A stretch of 64,000 bases of DNA, taken from the NCBI GenBank assembly GCA_902763865.1, contig CACWTR010000005.1:1-64000 (forward strand). The letters are read 5' to 3'. This document shows, piece by piece, positions 35,176-44,440 of this stretch; within the stretch, counting starts at the first letter, position 1, and every line of letters begins with the position of its first letter. The translations under genes were made by a program, and so were the position numbers. The notes below the pieces were generated by a model that saw only the letters and a program-made list of their open reading frames with translations, was not told where the DNA came from and made no database searches. Source of the stretch: an uncultured Bacteroidales bacterium. GTDB lineage: Bacteria; Bacteroidota; Bacteroidia; Bacteroidales; Bacteroidaceae.

Positions 35176-36448
35176 AGGTGAGGAAGATGTACAGCAGTGC
35201 CACCCCTCCCAGGACGTAGGGGTAGTAGAGATAGGGGATGATTTCGAGGGGGCCGATGGCTGCCAGTCCGCTGGCGATGAGCATCTGTGCACCGTAGGGG
35301 ATGATGCCCTGGGCCATGCAGCTGAAGGTGTCGAGGATGCTGGCTGCGTGTCGGGGAGCTATGTCGTAGCGTCGTGCCATCTGGCGGGCCAGGGGACCCA
35401 CGCTCAGGATGGCTATCGTGTTGTTGGCCGTGCAGAAGTCGGTCAGCACCACCAGTGCTGCCATGCTCAGCTCGGCACTGCGGCGGCCTGAGATGCGTCT
35501 GCTGAACACCTGCATGAGCCAATCAATGCCTCCCGCCAGGCGGATGACCTGCATGATGCCGGCTGCCATGAGGGTGACGATGATGAGCTCGCTCATGCCC
35601 ATGATGCCGTCGTTGATGGCCCGCAGCCAGCCGAAGAACGTCAGCGCATCCGAGGCGATGCCTATCGCACCGGCCAACAGGGTGGCCGAAGCCAGCACCA
35701 GCATCACGTCCATGCCGCACAGCGCTGCCACTATTATATATATATAAGGTATAATGGCCGGGTAGCAGATGTCGCCCAGGCTGTCAGGCCGGACGTCGGG
35801 GGCATGCATGCAACTGTAGAGCGCCAGGCAGATGAGGGCCGCTGGCAGGGCAATACGGATGTTGGCGCGGAACTTGTCCTTCATCTTGCATCCTAACGTC
35901 TGCGTTGCCACAATCGTTGTGTCGGAGATGAAGCTCAGGTTGTCGCCGAAGTAGGCACCTCCCACCACGATTGCCACCATCATTGCGGCATTGCTGCCCG
36001 TCTGCCCTGCCATGCTGCCGGCAATGGGGACGAGGGCTGCAATGGTGCCGACGCTGGTGCCCGTGGCAAGCGAGATGAAGCATGAGGCCAGGAACAGACT
36101 GCTCAGGACAAAGCCGGGCGGGACTACGGCCAGAGCCAGACGAATGGTGGCATCAATGGCACCCATCTGCTTCGCTGTCGCAGCGAAAGCACCGGCCAGG
36201 ATGAATATCCACAGCATCTGCATCACGCCGGGCGAGGATGCTCCCTCGGCCAGATGAGCAAAGCGCTGCGCCACGGTTTCACCCCTGAGGATGAGCAGGC
36301 CGTAGAGCGAAGCCACAAGGAAACTGGCCGTGAGCGGCACGGCATAGAAGTCGTTCTTGGCAAGGCTCAGAAGCAGGTAGAGCAGCAGGAAAACGGCGAG
36401 CGGACTCAGTGCAAGAAGCCCTTTTCGGGTAGGAATGGCACCTTTCAT
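35114..36448 (-). CDS. nhaC: NhaC-family Na+/H+ antiporter
   Basis: 444-residue membrane transporter with about eleven hydrophobic segments. Signature regions are FISLATGTSVGTIAALVPIA, GGAYFGDNLSFISDTTIVAT and a second-half PYGAQMLIASGLAAIGPLEI. These match the NhaC family, which exchanges Na+ for H+ (and in some members malate-lactate). The last 20 residues (SNEAYQANEPDEPHEANLPH) are low complexity and are encoded by the short tandem repeat at 35100-35175, so the natural C-terminus has been extended. A near-consensus box (TACCTTCG) lies only 5 bp upstream of the start, which would give an almost leaderless message. Confidence 0.88.
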   Translation of the reverse strand: MKGAIPTRKGLLALSPLAVFLLLYLLLSLAKNDFYAVPLTASFLVASLYGLLILRGETVAQRFAHLAEGASSPGVMQMLWIFILAGAFAATAKQMGAIDATIRLALAVVPPGFVLSSLFLASCFISLATGTSVGTIAALVPIAGSMAGQTGSNAAMMVAIVVGGAYFGDNLSFISDTTIVATQTLGCKMKDKFRANIRIALPAALICLALYSCMHAPDVRPDSLGDICYPAIIPYIYIIVAALCGMDVMLVLASATLLAGAIGIASDALTFFGWLRAINDGIMGMSELIIVTLMAAGIMQVIRLAGGIDWLMQVFSRRISGRRSAELSMAALVVLTDFCTANNTIAILSVGPLARQMARRYDIAPRHAASILDTFSCMAQGIIPYGAQMLIASGLAAIGPLEIIPYLYYPYVLGGVALLYIFLTSNEAYQANEPDEPHEANLPH

Positions 36449-36557
36449 GCCGCGAAGGTACGACTTTTTCCCCTTATACAGCCCCTTTTTACTGTAAAAA
36501 CTCTTCTATTGTGAAAAATATACATAGCCCGACGTCATCCGTGCTTCTTTTTTTTCG

Positions 36558-36565
36558 TACCTTTG
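36558..36565 (+). promoter_or_regulatory. kdgK-eda promoter, -7 box TACCTTTG
   Basis: TACCTTTG matches TAnnTTTG, 36 bp before the kdgK start, in the gap divergent from nhaC. Confidence 0.6.
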
Positions 36566-36601
36566 CAGTAACAACTAACAAACAAACAAAGAAAACACAC
36601 A

Positions 36602-37624
36602 ATGGCAAAGATAGTGACAATGGGAGAGATCATGTTGCGTCTCTCCACACCAGGCAACAGCAGGTTCGTCCAGACCGACAGCTTCGACGTGAACTACGGC
36701 GGCGGCGAGGCAAACGTGGCCGTCAGCCTGCAGAATTATGGCAACGAAGCTTATTTCATCAGCAAGGTCCCCGCAAGCGAGATAGGTCAGGCTGCCGTCA
36801 ACAGCCTGCGCCGCTTCGGAGTGCACACAGACCACGTCGTGCGCGGAGGGGGACGGCTAGGCATCTATTATCTGGAGACGGGCTGCAGCCTGCGTCCCAG
36901 CAAGGTCATCTACGACCGGGCACACAGCAGCATCAGCGAGGCGACGCCCGATGACTTCGACTTCGACGAGATTTTCCGTGGTGCCGACTGGTTCCACTGG
37001 AGCGGCATCACACCTGCCTTGAGCGACAGCACGGCTCTGTGCCTCCGGCAGGCGTGCATCGCGGCAAAGAAAGCCGGAGCAATCGTCAGCTGCGACCTCA
37101 ACTATCGCAAGAAACTCTGGTCGCCCGAGAAGGCACAGAGCGTCATGCGCCCCCTCATGCAATACGTTGATGTATGCATCGGCAACGAAGAAGACGCACA
37201 GACGTGCCTTGGCTACCGCCCCGATGCAGACGTGGAGAGCGGCAGGACAGACGCCGAGGGCTACAAGGACATCTTCCGCAAGGCGATGGAGGAGTTCGGC
37301 TTCCGCTACTTCGTGACCACCCTGCGCGAGAGCTTCAGCGCCTCGGACAACGGATGGAAGGCCATGATCTACGACGGCAAGGACTTCTACGTCAGCCGCC
37401 GCTACGAGATAGTGCCCATCGTTGACCGCGTGGGCGGAGGCGACAGCTTCAGCGCCGGCATCATTCACGGACTGGCAAACGGAAGGTCGCAGCAGGAAGC
37501 ACTGGAGTTTGCAGTAGCTGCCAGCGCCCTCAAGCATACGATTCCCGGCGACGTCAACATGGTTTCTATCGCCGAAGTGGAAAGCCTCATGAACGGAGGC
37601 GGGAACGGAAGAGTGGAAAGGTGA
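36602..37624 (+). CDS. kdgK: 2-dehydro-3-deoxygluconokinase (PfkB family)
   Basis: Phosphorylates 2-keto-3-deoxygluconate, the branch point of hexuronate and Entner-Doudoroff catabolism. The 340-residue kinase opens with MAKIVTMGEIMLRLSTPGNS, has the N-terminal PfkB glycine motif VNYGGGEANVAVSL, and the C-terminal signature IVDRVGGGDSFSAGI with its catalytic Asp. The specific role is inferred from the KDPG aldolase gene 55 bp downstream, which uses its product. A hairpin with an 8-bp stem overlaps the stop codon (37624-37645) and may set the relative level of the two genes. Confidence 0.92.
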   Translation: MAKIVTMGEIMLRLSTPGNSRFVQTDSFDVNYGGGEANVAVSLQNYGNEAYFISKVPASEIGQAAVNSLRRFGVHTDHVVRGGGRLGIYYLETGCSLRPSKVIYDRAHSSISEATPDDFDFDEIFRGADWFHWSGITPALSDSTALCLRQACIAAKKAGAIVSCDLNYRKKLWSPEKAQSVMRPLMQYVDVCIGNEEDAQTCLGYRPDADVESGRTDAEGYKDIFRKAMEEFGFRYFVTTLRESFSASDNGWKAMIYDGKDFYVSRRYEIVPIVDRVGGGDSFSAGIIHGLANGRSQQEALEFAVAASALKHTIPGDVNMVSIAEVESLMNGGGNGRVER

Positions 37625-37645
37625 AGTCCGCTTCATGGCGGACTT
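37624..37645 (+). other. Hairpin between kdgK and eda
   Basis: AAGTCCGC and GCGGACTT form a perfect 8-bp stem with loop TTCATG right at the kdgK stop. There is no T run, so it is a weak terminator or a processing/stabilising hairpin. GGATTAG-like short repeats follow up to the eda start. Confidence 0.5.
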
Positions 37646-37679
37646 TGGATTAGGGAATAAGGATTAGAGATTAGAAATC

Positions 37680-38348
37680 ATGGCAAGATTCGATAAGATA
37701 CAAGTCCTGCAGAAAATGCAGGAGACGGGCCTGGTGCCTGTGTTCTACCACAGCGATGCAGAAGTGGCAAAGCAAGTGATAAAGGCATGTTACGCCGGCG
37801 GCATACGTGCCTTCGAGTTTACAAACCGTGGCGACTTCGCACATGAGGTGTTTGCCGAGTGCGTCAAGTTCGCTGCCGTCGAGTGTCCCGAAATGGCAAT
37901 GGGCGTGGGCTCAGTGGTCGATGCTCCCACGGCAGCCCTCTATATTCAGCTGGGTGCCTGCTTCGTGGTCGGCCCTCTACTGAACCCCGAAGTGGCCCGC
38001 GTCTGCAACCGTCGGCTCGTTCCCTATTGTCCGGGATGCGGCAGCGTCAGCGAGATAGGCACAGCTCAGGAGCTTGGTTGCGACCTGACAAAAGTCTTTC
38101 CGGGCGATGTCTATGGTCCCGCCTTTGTGAAGGGCATGATGGCTCCCTGCCCCTGGAGCAAGATTATGGTTACAGGCGGCGTGTCGCCCGACGAAGCGAA
38201 CCTCACCGCTTGGTTCCGTGCCGGAGCATTCTGCGTCGGGATGGGCAGTAAGCTCTTCCCCAAGGACAAGGTACAAGCCAAGGATTGGCAGTACGTCACC
38301 GACCAGTGCCGCCGCTCGCTCCAGTACATCGCACAGGCGAGGGGGTAG
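37680..38348 (+). CDS. eda: KDPG/KHG aldolase
   Basis: Cleaves 2-keto-3-deoxy-6-phosphogluconate to pyruvate and glyceraldehyde 3-phosphate. The 222-residue class I aldolase has [18 protein letters not shown] (substrate-binding Glu/Arg region), the Schiff-base lysine in [12 protein letters not shown], and the phosphate-binding [20 protein letters not shown]. Length is standard. It follows kdgK on the same strand with only 55 bp between, so both steps are made together. Confidence 0.93.
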   Translation: MARFDKIQVLQKMQETGLVPVFYHSDAEVAKQVIKACYAGGIRAFEFTNRGDFAHEVFAECVKFAAVECPEMAMGVGSVVDAPTAALYIQLGACFVVGPLLNPEVARVCNRRLVPYCPGCGSVSEIGTAQELGCDLTKVFPGDVYGPAFVKGMMAPCPWSKIMVTGGVSPDEANLTAWFRAGAFCVGMGSKLFPKDKVQAKDWQYVTDQCRRSLQYIAQARG

Positions 38349-38467
38349 CGAAAATAATTGTGCCGTTCTTGTTACAAATTCCCGGCTCCAGCGTTTATTA
38401 GAGTAGAGAGCACACGAAGAGTACCGTCCATTCTCAGGGCGCACCTCGGTGCTAAAGCATCCGGGAA

Positions 38468-38986
38468 ATGAGCAAGAACTTCCTTATAGAAGCCTACAGG
38501 AAAATGCAACAGCGGTTGCAATCCGGCTTTATACATGCAGGAGTCCTGCGGCAGGGAAGCTGGTCCTTGGACCGAAACCTGCAGGAAGATGCCTTGGGGG
38601 ATGCCTTTTGCAAGCTCTGGTGTACCAACTACGACCCGGCCACAAGGGAGGAAGGAGAAAAATTGCTCTACGCAGCCTCCCGACGAAGGCAGATAAGCCT
38701 GTGGCGTAGCATGAAACGACATCCTCAGGCACCGCTCACGGACATCAGGATTGCCGAGCTCCCGCCCGATACTGAAGCCGAAGAGACTTACCGGCAGGTG
38801 TGGGAAATCATACAGACGCAACTGACACCCCTGCAGGTGGATATCCTCTCGCGTCATGACCTCAACGGCGAAAGCTACAGCGACATAGCCAAGAGGCTCG
38901 GGATGCAGGAGGCGGCAGTCAGAATGCAACTGAGCAGAGCACGCAAGAAAATCAGGGAAATATATAGGAGGAAGAACGATGAATAA
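38468..38986 (+). CDS. ECF-type RNA polymerase sigma factor
   Basis: 172-residue sigma-70 family protein of the extracytoplasmic type. The region 2 part includes LQEDALGDAFCKLWC and LLYAASRRRQISLWRSMKRH; region 4 has the helix-turn-helix YSDIAKRLGMQEAAVRMQLS followed by RARKKI. It overlaps the next gene by eight bases. That gene encodes a single-span membrane protein of the size and layout of an anti-sigma factor, so the pair probably senses an envelope signal. The two following genes encode envelope proteins that may be its targets or sensors (inference). Confidence 0.9.
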   Translation: MSKNFLIEAYRKMQQRLQSGFIHAGVLRQGSWSLDRNLQEDALGDAFCKLWCTNYDPATREEGEKLLYAASRRRQISLWRSMKRHPQAPLTDIRIAELPPDTEAEETYRQVWEIIQTQLTPLQVDILSRHDLNGESYSDIAKRLGMQEAAVRMQLSRARKKIREIYRRKNDE

Positions 38987-39374
38987 GGGAAAGGCACAGC
39001 ACGACTTGTCCTATTGGGAACAGATGGCGGAACGCTACTTCCAGGCAGAGACCACCGAGGCAGAGGAGGCGCAGTTGCGGGACTTCCTAAGCAGCAGCCT
39101 CGCCCTCGATGCACGTTTCGACGAGATACGGGCCACTGTGTCCTTCCTGAGCGTCAGCCGCCCGAAGAAATCCGGTCACAGTTATCCGCTAAAGGCCTTA
39201 GCCATAGCCGCCTGCCTTTGCATAGCAGCTTTCTTGGGATGGTACCAGTATCAGCAGTACAACATCAGCAACGTGCGTGTGGCTGGTGAAACGGTCGAGG
39301 CTGATGCCTCCCTGCTGATGCAGCAGCAGATGGCAGAAGTAATGAACCCCGTTGATTCAAGAACAGGCAGATGA
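38979..39374 (+). CDS. Small single-span membrane protein, probable anti-sigma factor
   Basis: 131 residues. The N-terminal 60 residues are cytoplasmic and helical (DLSYWEQMAERYFQAETTEA). One membrane segment lies at about residues 71-88 (LKALAIAACLCIAAFLGW) and a periplasmic tail of about 40 residues follows. This layout and its eight-base overlap with the sigma gene fit an anti-sigma factor, although I see no conserved zinc or FecR domain. The stop overlaps the start of the next gene (ATGA). Confidence 0.6.
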   Translation: MNKGKAQHDLSYWEQMAERYFQAETTEAEEAQLRDFLSSSLALDARFDEIRATVSFLSVSRPKKSGHSYPLKALAIAACLCIAAFLGWYQYQQYNISNVRVAGETVEADASLLMQQQMAEVMNPVDSRTGR

Positions 39375-39793
39375 AAAGGGTACTTGCGTTCATATTGGTT
39401 CTTGTAGGCGTATGCTCAAGCATGCAGGCCCAAAAAGGACTGGCCATCAAGTCGGCTTTCGATGAACTGGCTGTGAAGGAGAACGCAACGGAGGTGACGG
39501 TAGGTGCAGGAAAGCTGAAGAAGTATCACCTCAGCTTCTTCCATAGCCTGGAGATAAAGACCCCATCGGCCAAAGAACAACAGCAGGTTGAATCGCTGAT
39601 GCAGGAAGATGTCCGGCAGGCCATTCTGTACGAAGAGAACGCCGGCCACAAGCTCTATGAACTTCCCGCACGTGGAGGTCTGCATCGCTACATCTTCTAT
39701 CGTTGTTCCCGGCAGTCCCTTATCCTTATATATATAGAAGGGAAAGCCAGCCTGAAACAGATAAAGTCGAACTTCCTGAAAACAAAGAACTAA
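39371..39793 (+). CDS. Secreted DUF6108-like small protein
   Basis: 140 residues with a signal peptide (MKRVLAFILVLVGVCSSMQAQ). The mature part alternates strands and helices: ENATEVTVGAGKLKKYHLSF, ESLMQEDVRQAILYEENAGH and a final strand LILIYIEGKASLKQIKSN. It resembles a Bacteroidetes family I know as DUF6108, in which no function is established. It overlaps the membrane protein gene by four bases and precedes the large MG2 protein gene by 4 bp, so it belongs to the sigma-factor operon. Confidence 0.6.
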   Translation: MKRVLAFILVLVGVCSSMQAQKGLAIKSAFDELAVKENATEVTVGAGKLKKYHLSFFHSLEIKTPSAKEQQQVESLMQEDVRQAILYEENAGHKLYELPARGGLHRYIFYRCSRQSLILIYIEGKASLKQIKSNFLKTKN

Positions 39794-39797
39794 ATAT

Positions 39798-42700
39798 ATG
39801 AAACGCCGTTGCTACCTATGCGCTATCCTCTTCGTGCTGTTCTGCTGCCCTTCCCTTGTTGCAGCGCAGAGCGATAGCTTGGAGTGGGACTTTACCGACA
39901 TCTTTCAGGGGACAAACGCAAGTCCAGCCCTGCCAACCTCGCTGGAGGGATGGAAGGAACATCTCGACCTGTTCGGCAGGAACATTCCGCAGGAAGAGGT
40001 GTTCGTCCACATGGATAATACATGCTACTTTGCCGGCGACACGCTCTACTTCAAGGCCTATGTGCGCAGAAGCGACACCGGTAAACTCACCAACCTGAGT
40101 CAGCTGCTCTATGCCGAACTGTGGAATCAGGAAGGCTACATGCTGGAGCGTCGGCTGGTGAAGCTGAGGGACGGCCAGGGAACAGGTTCCATCGTCCTGA
40201 ACGACTCACTCTATGGCGGGTTCTATGAGCTGAGGGCCTACACGCGTTGGCAGCTGAACTGGGGCGAATTCCAGCATCCCCATACCTGGCCTGCAGAGCA
40301 ATGGTTCTTCAATAAGAAGATGGCTAAGGAGTTCTATCGCGACTACGAGAAGCTCTACTGCCGCATCTTTCCTCTCTACGACAAGCCGGCAGCCCCCGGC
40401 GTCTATAGTCACGACATGACGGAGCGTCCCCACATGCGCTATTACCGCACCGAAGTGAAGAAGGCCCCGCCCGTCGTGAACCTTTACCCCGAAGGCGGGG
40501 TGATAGTGGAGGGGACGAAGGCGCGTGTGGCTTTTGAGGCAAACGAGGCAGACGGCGAACACATCTCGGGCACGATGCGGCTCTATGGTCGCGGAGGCCG
40601 GCTGCTGCAAGAGCGTCGCACCGAAAACCGCGGACGCGGAACCCTGGAGTTTGACTACGAGCCCGGAGTCACCTACTCGGCCATCTTCACTGCCGACAGC
40701 ACCGGAGCCGTCATACGGCAGCGAGTGCCACAGGCCGAGACAGACGGATGTGCCGTGCGTGCCGACGTGACGGACAGCTTGCTGCTGCTTACCCTGCAGC
40801 CTCGCGGTCAAGCAGCCGGCGAGACGCTTGGTGTGACGGTCATGGTGGGCGGAGCGCTGCACTACTTTCAGAAGTTTCGTGCACAAGACACACAGATAAG
40901 CATCCCTGCGGATTCGCTTCCGACTGGAGTGGCACAGGTGACGGTTTACAATGCCCAGGGACGAGTCTATAGCGACAGGCTTTGCTTTGTCCGCCACCAG
41001 CAGGACATTGCCGGTGCCGACATGCACTTCAGTGGCATTCGGACCAGCTACGAAGCCTTCGACTCCATCCATCTCAGCGTGGAGAACCCGCAGGCCGCAG
41101 GATCTACCATATCGTTGGCCGTCAGGGATGCTTCGACATCGGAGTACCTCTACGACAGCAGCAATATCCTGACCGAGATGCTGCTTTGCAGCCAGATACG
41201 CGGCTTCGTGGAGCAGCCCGACTATTACTTTGAGGCAGACGACGAGTTGCATCGCCGCCACCTGGACTTGCTCCTGATGGTGCAGGGATGGCGCAGGCAC
41301 AACTGGATAACGATGGCTACTCCGGGCATCTTCCGCATCAACCATCCCATAGAGAAGACTCCTGTCTTCTTCGGCGCCGTCTATCGCTACGTTGCCATCG
41401 GGCATGAGGGCATCGACGGGTGGGGCAATATGACTGACCAGGAAATCAAGCACTACGACTTCTCGCGTCCGGAGGGCGGCGAATGGTTCTCGCTCCGGGG
41501 ACGTGGCAAACCGCAGGGAGTGATTCCGCTCCTGGGGAACGCGGGCGAGGAACGCGACAAGCACAATGCCTACAGCTACCTGCTGAAGGACAACGAATCC
41601 GCCACCTTCGACGGACGCAATTACTACGACGAAGGCAACCTGAGGCGTGAGGTGCGCGTCCATGCCGAGTACAGGCAGACATCGAAAGAGGTCGGGCTGA
41701 AGAGTCTCTACGGCGACGTTACTACCCGAAACGGACGCTTCGTGCTGGAGCTTCCCGGCTTCTATCACGACTGCACCTTGGACCTAGCAGCTTCCGACAC
41801 GACGAAGTGGAAGACGTCGAAGCCGGACAGCAAGAAGATGAAGCGTCTCCAGCGCAAGCGCCAGAAGAAGTTGGCAAAGGGACGTGCCGTGCCTATGCTC
41901 GGACATCAGTGGCTCATGCCCGACGAGACGGAGTACCCCGAGTTCTACGTGCGCCTGACTCCCTATTACCCGCGCTTCTGCAAGCCCTTCAGCTATTACC
42001 ACACCCATGTGGCTCCGCCCCGTGAGGGGACGGTGCTGATACCTTCCCTGCGGACGGACCGCACCTTAGCACAGGTGACGGTGCGCAGCAGGCACGGCGG
42101 GCTGCGTGCCTACGACCCTTCGCACCCTGCCGTGGAGCGCGATGCCTACGAACTGTTCAACGAATGTGCCGATGCCGGTTTCACGCCGGCCTGGTTCGCA
42201 GGCAAGCAGTCGTTTGCGCGGTGGGTGCAGCGCCTGCTGGTCGGCGACATGAACATGTACCGCCAATATACCACCTACTACGGTAGGAGTGCTTCCGGCG
42301 GGGGAATCATCGGAGTAAACTTTTCCGAGCCGATGAGCTGGTCGCTCAACCCATACGGCGGAACGCAACACTCGAATGGCCTCGGTCAGCCGCAGGCGCC
42401 TTCCTATACCACCGACGACATGCGGGCCCTTCGCTATGCCGGGCCGGACCCAGCCGATTCCTACGCGGCGATGTCGATGTCGCCCGGCAGTCTGCCATTG
42501 CTGAGCGGAGGCTGGAGCACCTCGAACCCCGGTGCCTACTCGCGTACCGGCCTCGATGCGGTGACCCGCTCGCTCGACTACCTCCGTCACCACGACAAGG
42601 TGCAGCTCATTACTGACTACGCGCCGCGCATGGAAGGCAGCCCTCGCTACATGTCGAGCAACCAGCCAACGGTCGATGTGGGGTTCACTCCGCTCCTCCA

Positions 42701-42980
42701 GGGGAAGCGCAACACCTATCGCGACCGTCACTACGTCCTGCACGGCTTCGATGTCAGCGAGGAGTTCTACAGCCCTTGCTATCGCCAGCGGCCCTTGCCC
42801 GAGCTGAAGGACTATCGGCGCACGCTCTACTGGAACCCGAACCTGGAGCTCGACGGGAACGGACGCGCGGAGGTCACGCTTTGGAACAATAGCTTCTCCA
42901 CCAGCATTACTGTCAGCGCGGAGGGCATCTCGCCGGAGGGAAAGGTGCTGACGGGCATCAGCTATCCGGAGGATAGGTGA
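39798..42980 (+). CDS. Large secreted protein with macroglobulin-like (MG2) domain
   Basis: 1060 residues, signal peptide at the N-terminus (MKRRCYLCAILFVLFCCPSLVAAQ). Residues about 67-160 fit an MG2-type domain: QEEVFVHMDNTCYFAGDTLY, then FKAYVRR and a segment ending GSIVLNDSLYGGFYELRAYT. The rest is a chain of beta-rich modules, with a charged basic patch near residues 675-695 (KKMKRLQRKRQKKLAKG) and an Ala/Ser/Gly-rich region around 880-915. The C-terminus reads like a last macroglobulin-type strand set (GNGRAEVTLWNNSFSTSITV). Similar proteins sit next to TonB-linked outer membrane proteins in Bacteroidetes; precise role unknown. It is fourth in the sigma-factor run. Confidence 0.7.
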   Translation: MKRRCYLCAILFVLFCCPSLVAAQSDSLEWDFTDIFQGTNASPALPTSLEGWKEHLDLFGRNIPQEEVFVHMDNTCYFAGDTLYFKAYVRRSDTGKLTNLSQLLYAELWNQEGYMLERRLVKLRDGQGTGSIVLNDSLYGGFYELRAYTRWQLNWGEFQHPHTWPAEQWFFNKKMAKEFYRDYEKLYCRIFPLYDKPAAPGVYSHDMTERPHMRYYRTEVKKAPPVVNLYPEGGVIVEGTKARVAFEANEADGEHISGTMRLYGRGGRLLQERRTENRGRGTLEFDYEPGVTYSAIFTADSTGAVIRQRVPQAETDGCAVRADVTDSLLLLTLQPRGQAAGETLGVTVMVGGALHYFQKFRAQDTQISIPADSLPTGVAQVTVYNAQGRVYSDRLCFVRHQQDIAGADMHFSGIRTSYEAFDSIHLSVENPQAAGSTISLAVRDASTSEYLYDSSNILTEMLLCSQIRGFVEQPDYYFEADDELHRRHLDLLLMVQGWRRHNWITMATPGIFRINHPIEKTPVFFGAVYRYVAIGHEGIDGWGNMTDQEIKHYDFSRPEGGEWFSLRGRGKPQGVIPLLGNAGEERDKHNAYSYLLKDNESATFDGRNYYDEGNLRREVRVHAEYRQTSKEVGLKSLYGDVTTRNGRFVLELPGFYHDCTLDLAASDTTKWKTSKPDSKKMKRLQRKRQKKLAKGRAVPMLGHQWLMPDETEYPEFYVRLTPYYPRFCKPFSYYHTHVAPPREGTVLIPSLRTDRTLAQVTVRSRHGGLRAYDPSHPAVERDAYELFNECADAGFTPAWFAGKQSFARWVQRLLVGDMNMYRQYTTYYGRSASGGGIIGVNFSEPMSWSLNPYGGTQHSNGLGQPQAPSYTTDDMRALRYAGPDPADSYAAMSMSPGSLPLLSGGWSTSNPGAYSRTGLDAVTRSLDYLRHHDKVQLITDYAPRMEGSPRYMSSNQPTVDVGFTPLLQGKRNTYRDRHYVLHGFDVSEEFYSPCYRQRPLPELKDYRRTLYWNPNLELDGNGRAEVTLWNNSFSTSITVSAEGISPEGKVLTGISYPEDR

Positions 42981-42987
42981 TTGGCTT

Positions 42988-43061
42988 GAGTTTAGAGTTT
43001 AGGGTTTAGAGTTTAGAGACAGTGATTGGAGTTTAGAGTTTAGAGTTTAGAGTTTAGAGAA
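42988..43061. repeat. GAGTTTA tandem repeat before the CarboxypepD-like gene
   Basis: About nine degenerate copies of the heptamer GAGTTTA/GGGTTTA run at 42988-43018 and 43030-43061. They fill the gap between two same-strand genes and end 12 bp before a GTG start, where unit-number changes could alter translation. Confidence 0.75.
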
Positions 43062-43072
43062 AGGGTAGGGAC

Positions 43073-44371
43073 GTGAGACGTTTTGTTTTTCTTCTGTTGA
43101 TGGGCTTGTCTGCTCTGCTGCGGGCGGAGGTGGCGACGGACTCCGTGACGGCTGTCGTGAGGGATGCCGATACGGGTGAGCCTATTCCGTACGTCAGTGT
43201 CTATGTCTCCCCGTCGTGCGGCACCATCAGCAACTACGATGGCGAGTTCAGCCTGCAGTGCCTCCCTTCCGACGTGCTGCGCATAACGAGCATCGGCTAT
43301 CAGCGCGTCACGTGCCTGGCCTCGGAGCTTCCTGCCACCGTCCGGATGAAGCCCATAACGACCACGCTGCGCGAGCTGACCGTGACGGGCCCCAACAACA
43401 TCCTCTACCGGCTGGTGCGCAAGCTGCAGAAGGAAGCCGGCAAGAATAAGAAGGCCGTGGCTGACTACTTCTTCCGCATGACGACTCAGTACCCGGGCAC
43501 CGACGAGCTGGCAGAAGTCTTCCTGACGGCCAAGTCGTGCGTGCAGATACGCGACATCGTCTTCCATAGCGGCAACCGCGGGCTGCTGAAGGAGGACGGC
43601 ATCCTCGACGCTCCCGACCTGAAGGGCCTTGGCCGGACGAATGTCCACGTCTTCCTGCGGCTGGCTCCTGTCCTGGCCTTCTACGACTGGTGGGACTTTG
43701 CCATTGTTCCGGCTGACATTGTCCTGAGCCGGCGCGGGAAGCTCTACGATGCCACCTGCACAACCTTTACCGACGACGACGGGCGGGAAATCGTCAAGGT
43801 GCACCTCACCGGCAAACCCGCCAGCAATTCCTACACGATTCTGGAGGGGACGCTCTACGTAGATAGCAAGAGGTGCGAGATGCTGCGCTTCGACGGACAG
43901 ATGAAGGGGCTGTACGTCAGGATGTACGACAGCGCCCGCAGGCGTGCGTCGGTCGATACGGTGGGCTATACCATGCACGTCGATTACACCCGTCAGCACG
44001 GCTTCACCGAGATTGCCAACATGTCGGGAACCATCGTCAAGGACAAGGTGAGGCTGCGGTACCTTCTCTTCAACCTCGGGGAGAAGGAGATGACGTACAG
44101 CAGGGCGGTTCCCGTGGGCGAAAACATGCTGAAGGCCATTGACAAGGTTGGCTACGACTCCACGCTGTGGGCCATGACGGGCATCGTGAAGCGCACCCGG
44201 ATGGAGGAGCGCATCGCCTTCGGCGACAGTACCTTCTTCCGCACGGACAAGTCCAGGTACGACGTCCCCCCGTCGGCGCAGGAGCAGGGTGCCAACGACT
44301 ATCTTCGCAAGGCCATTGGCCGGCTGAAGGCTGGGGCAATGCAGCTGCATCGCGGCCTGCCCCCGAAATAA
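43073..44371 (+). CDS. Secreted protein with carboxypeptidase-regulatory-like domain
   Basis: 432 residues starting at GTG (GTGAGACG), which is followed at once by a signal peptide (RRFVFLLLMGLSALLRAEVA). Residues about 25-105 form a CarboxypepD_reg-like beta-sandwich: VTAVVRDADTGEPIPYVSVY, then GTISNYDGEFSLQCLPSDVL and RITSIGYQRV. The remaining 320 residues look like a helical and beta domain of the DUF5686-like kind seen in Bacteroidetes outer membrane proteins (RELTVTGPNNILYRLVRKLQ). No plug or barrel is obvious. The GAGTTTA tandem repeat lies just upstream of the start. Confidence 0.75.
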   Translation: MRRFVFLLLMGLSALLRAEVATDSVTAVVRDADTGEPIPYVSVYVSPSCGTISNYDGEFSLQCLPSDVLRITSIGYQRVTCLASELPATVRMKPITTTLRELTVTGPNNILYRLVRKLQKEAGKNKKAVADYFFRMTTQYPGTDELAEVFLTAKSCVQIRDIVFHSGNRGLLKEDGILDAPDLKGLGRTNVHVFLRLAPVLAFYDWWDFAIVPADIVLSRRGKLYDATCTTFTDDDGREIVKVHLTGKPASNSYTILEGTLYVDSKRCEMLRFDGQMKGLYVRMYDSARRRASVDTVGYTMHVDYTRQHGFTEIANMSGTIVKDKVRLRYLLFNLGEKEMTYSRAVPVGENMLKAIDKVGYDSTLWAMTGIVKRTRMEERIAFGDSTFFRTDKSRYDVPPSAQEQGANDYLRKAIGRLKAGAMQLHRGLPPK

Positions 44372-44407
44372 TTCGTGCTTCATCGTCCGTAATTCATATT
44401 TTTTTCG

Positions 44408-44415
44408 TACCTTTG
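44408..44415 (+). promoter_or_regulatory. map promoter, -7 box TACCTTTG
   Basis: TACCTTTG matches the consensus, 25 bp before the map start at 44441. Confidence 0.6.
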
Positions 44416-44440
44416 CGGACAATTTGGAATGTAAAGCTAC

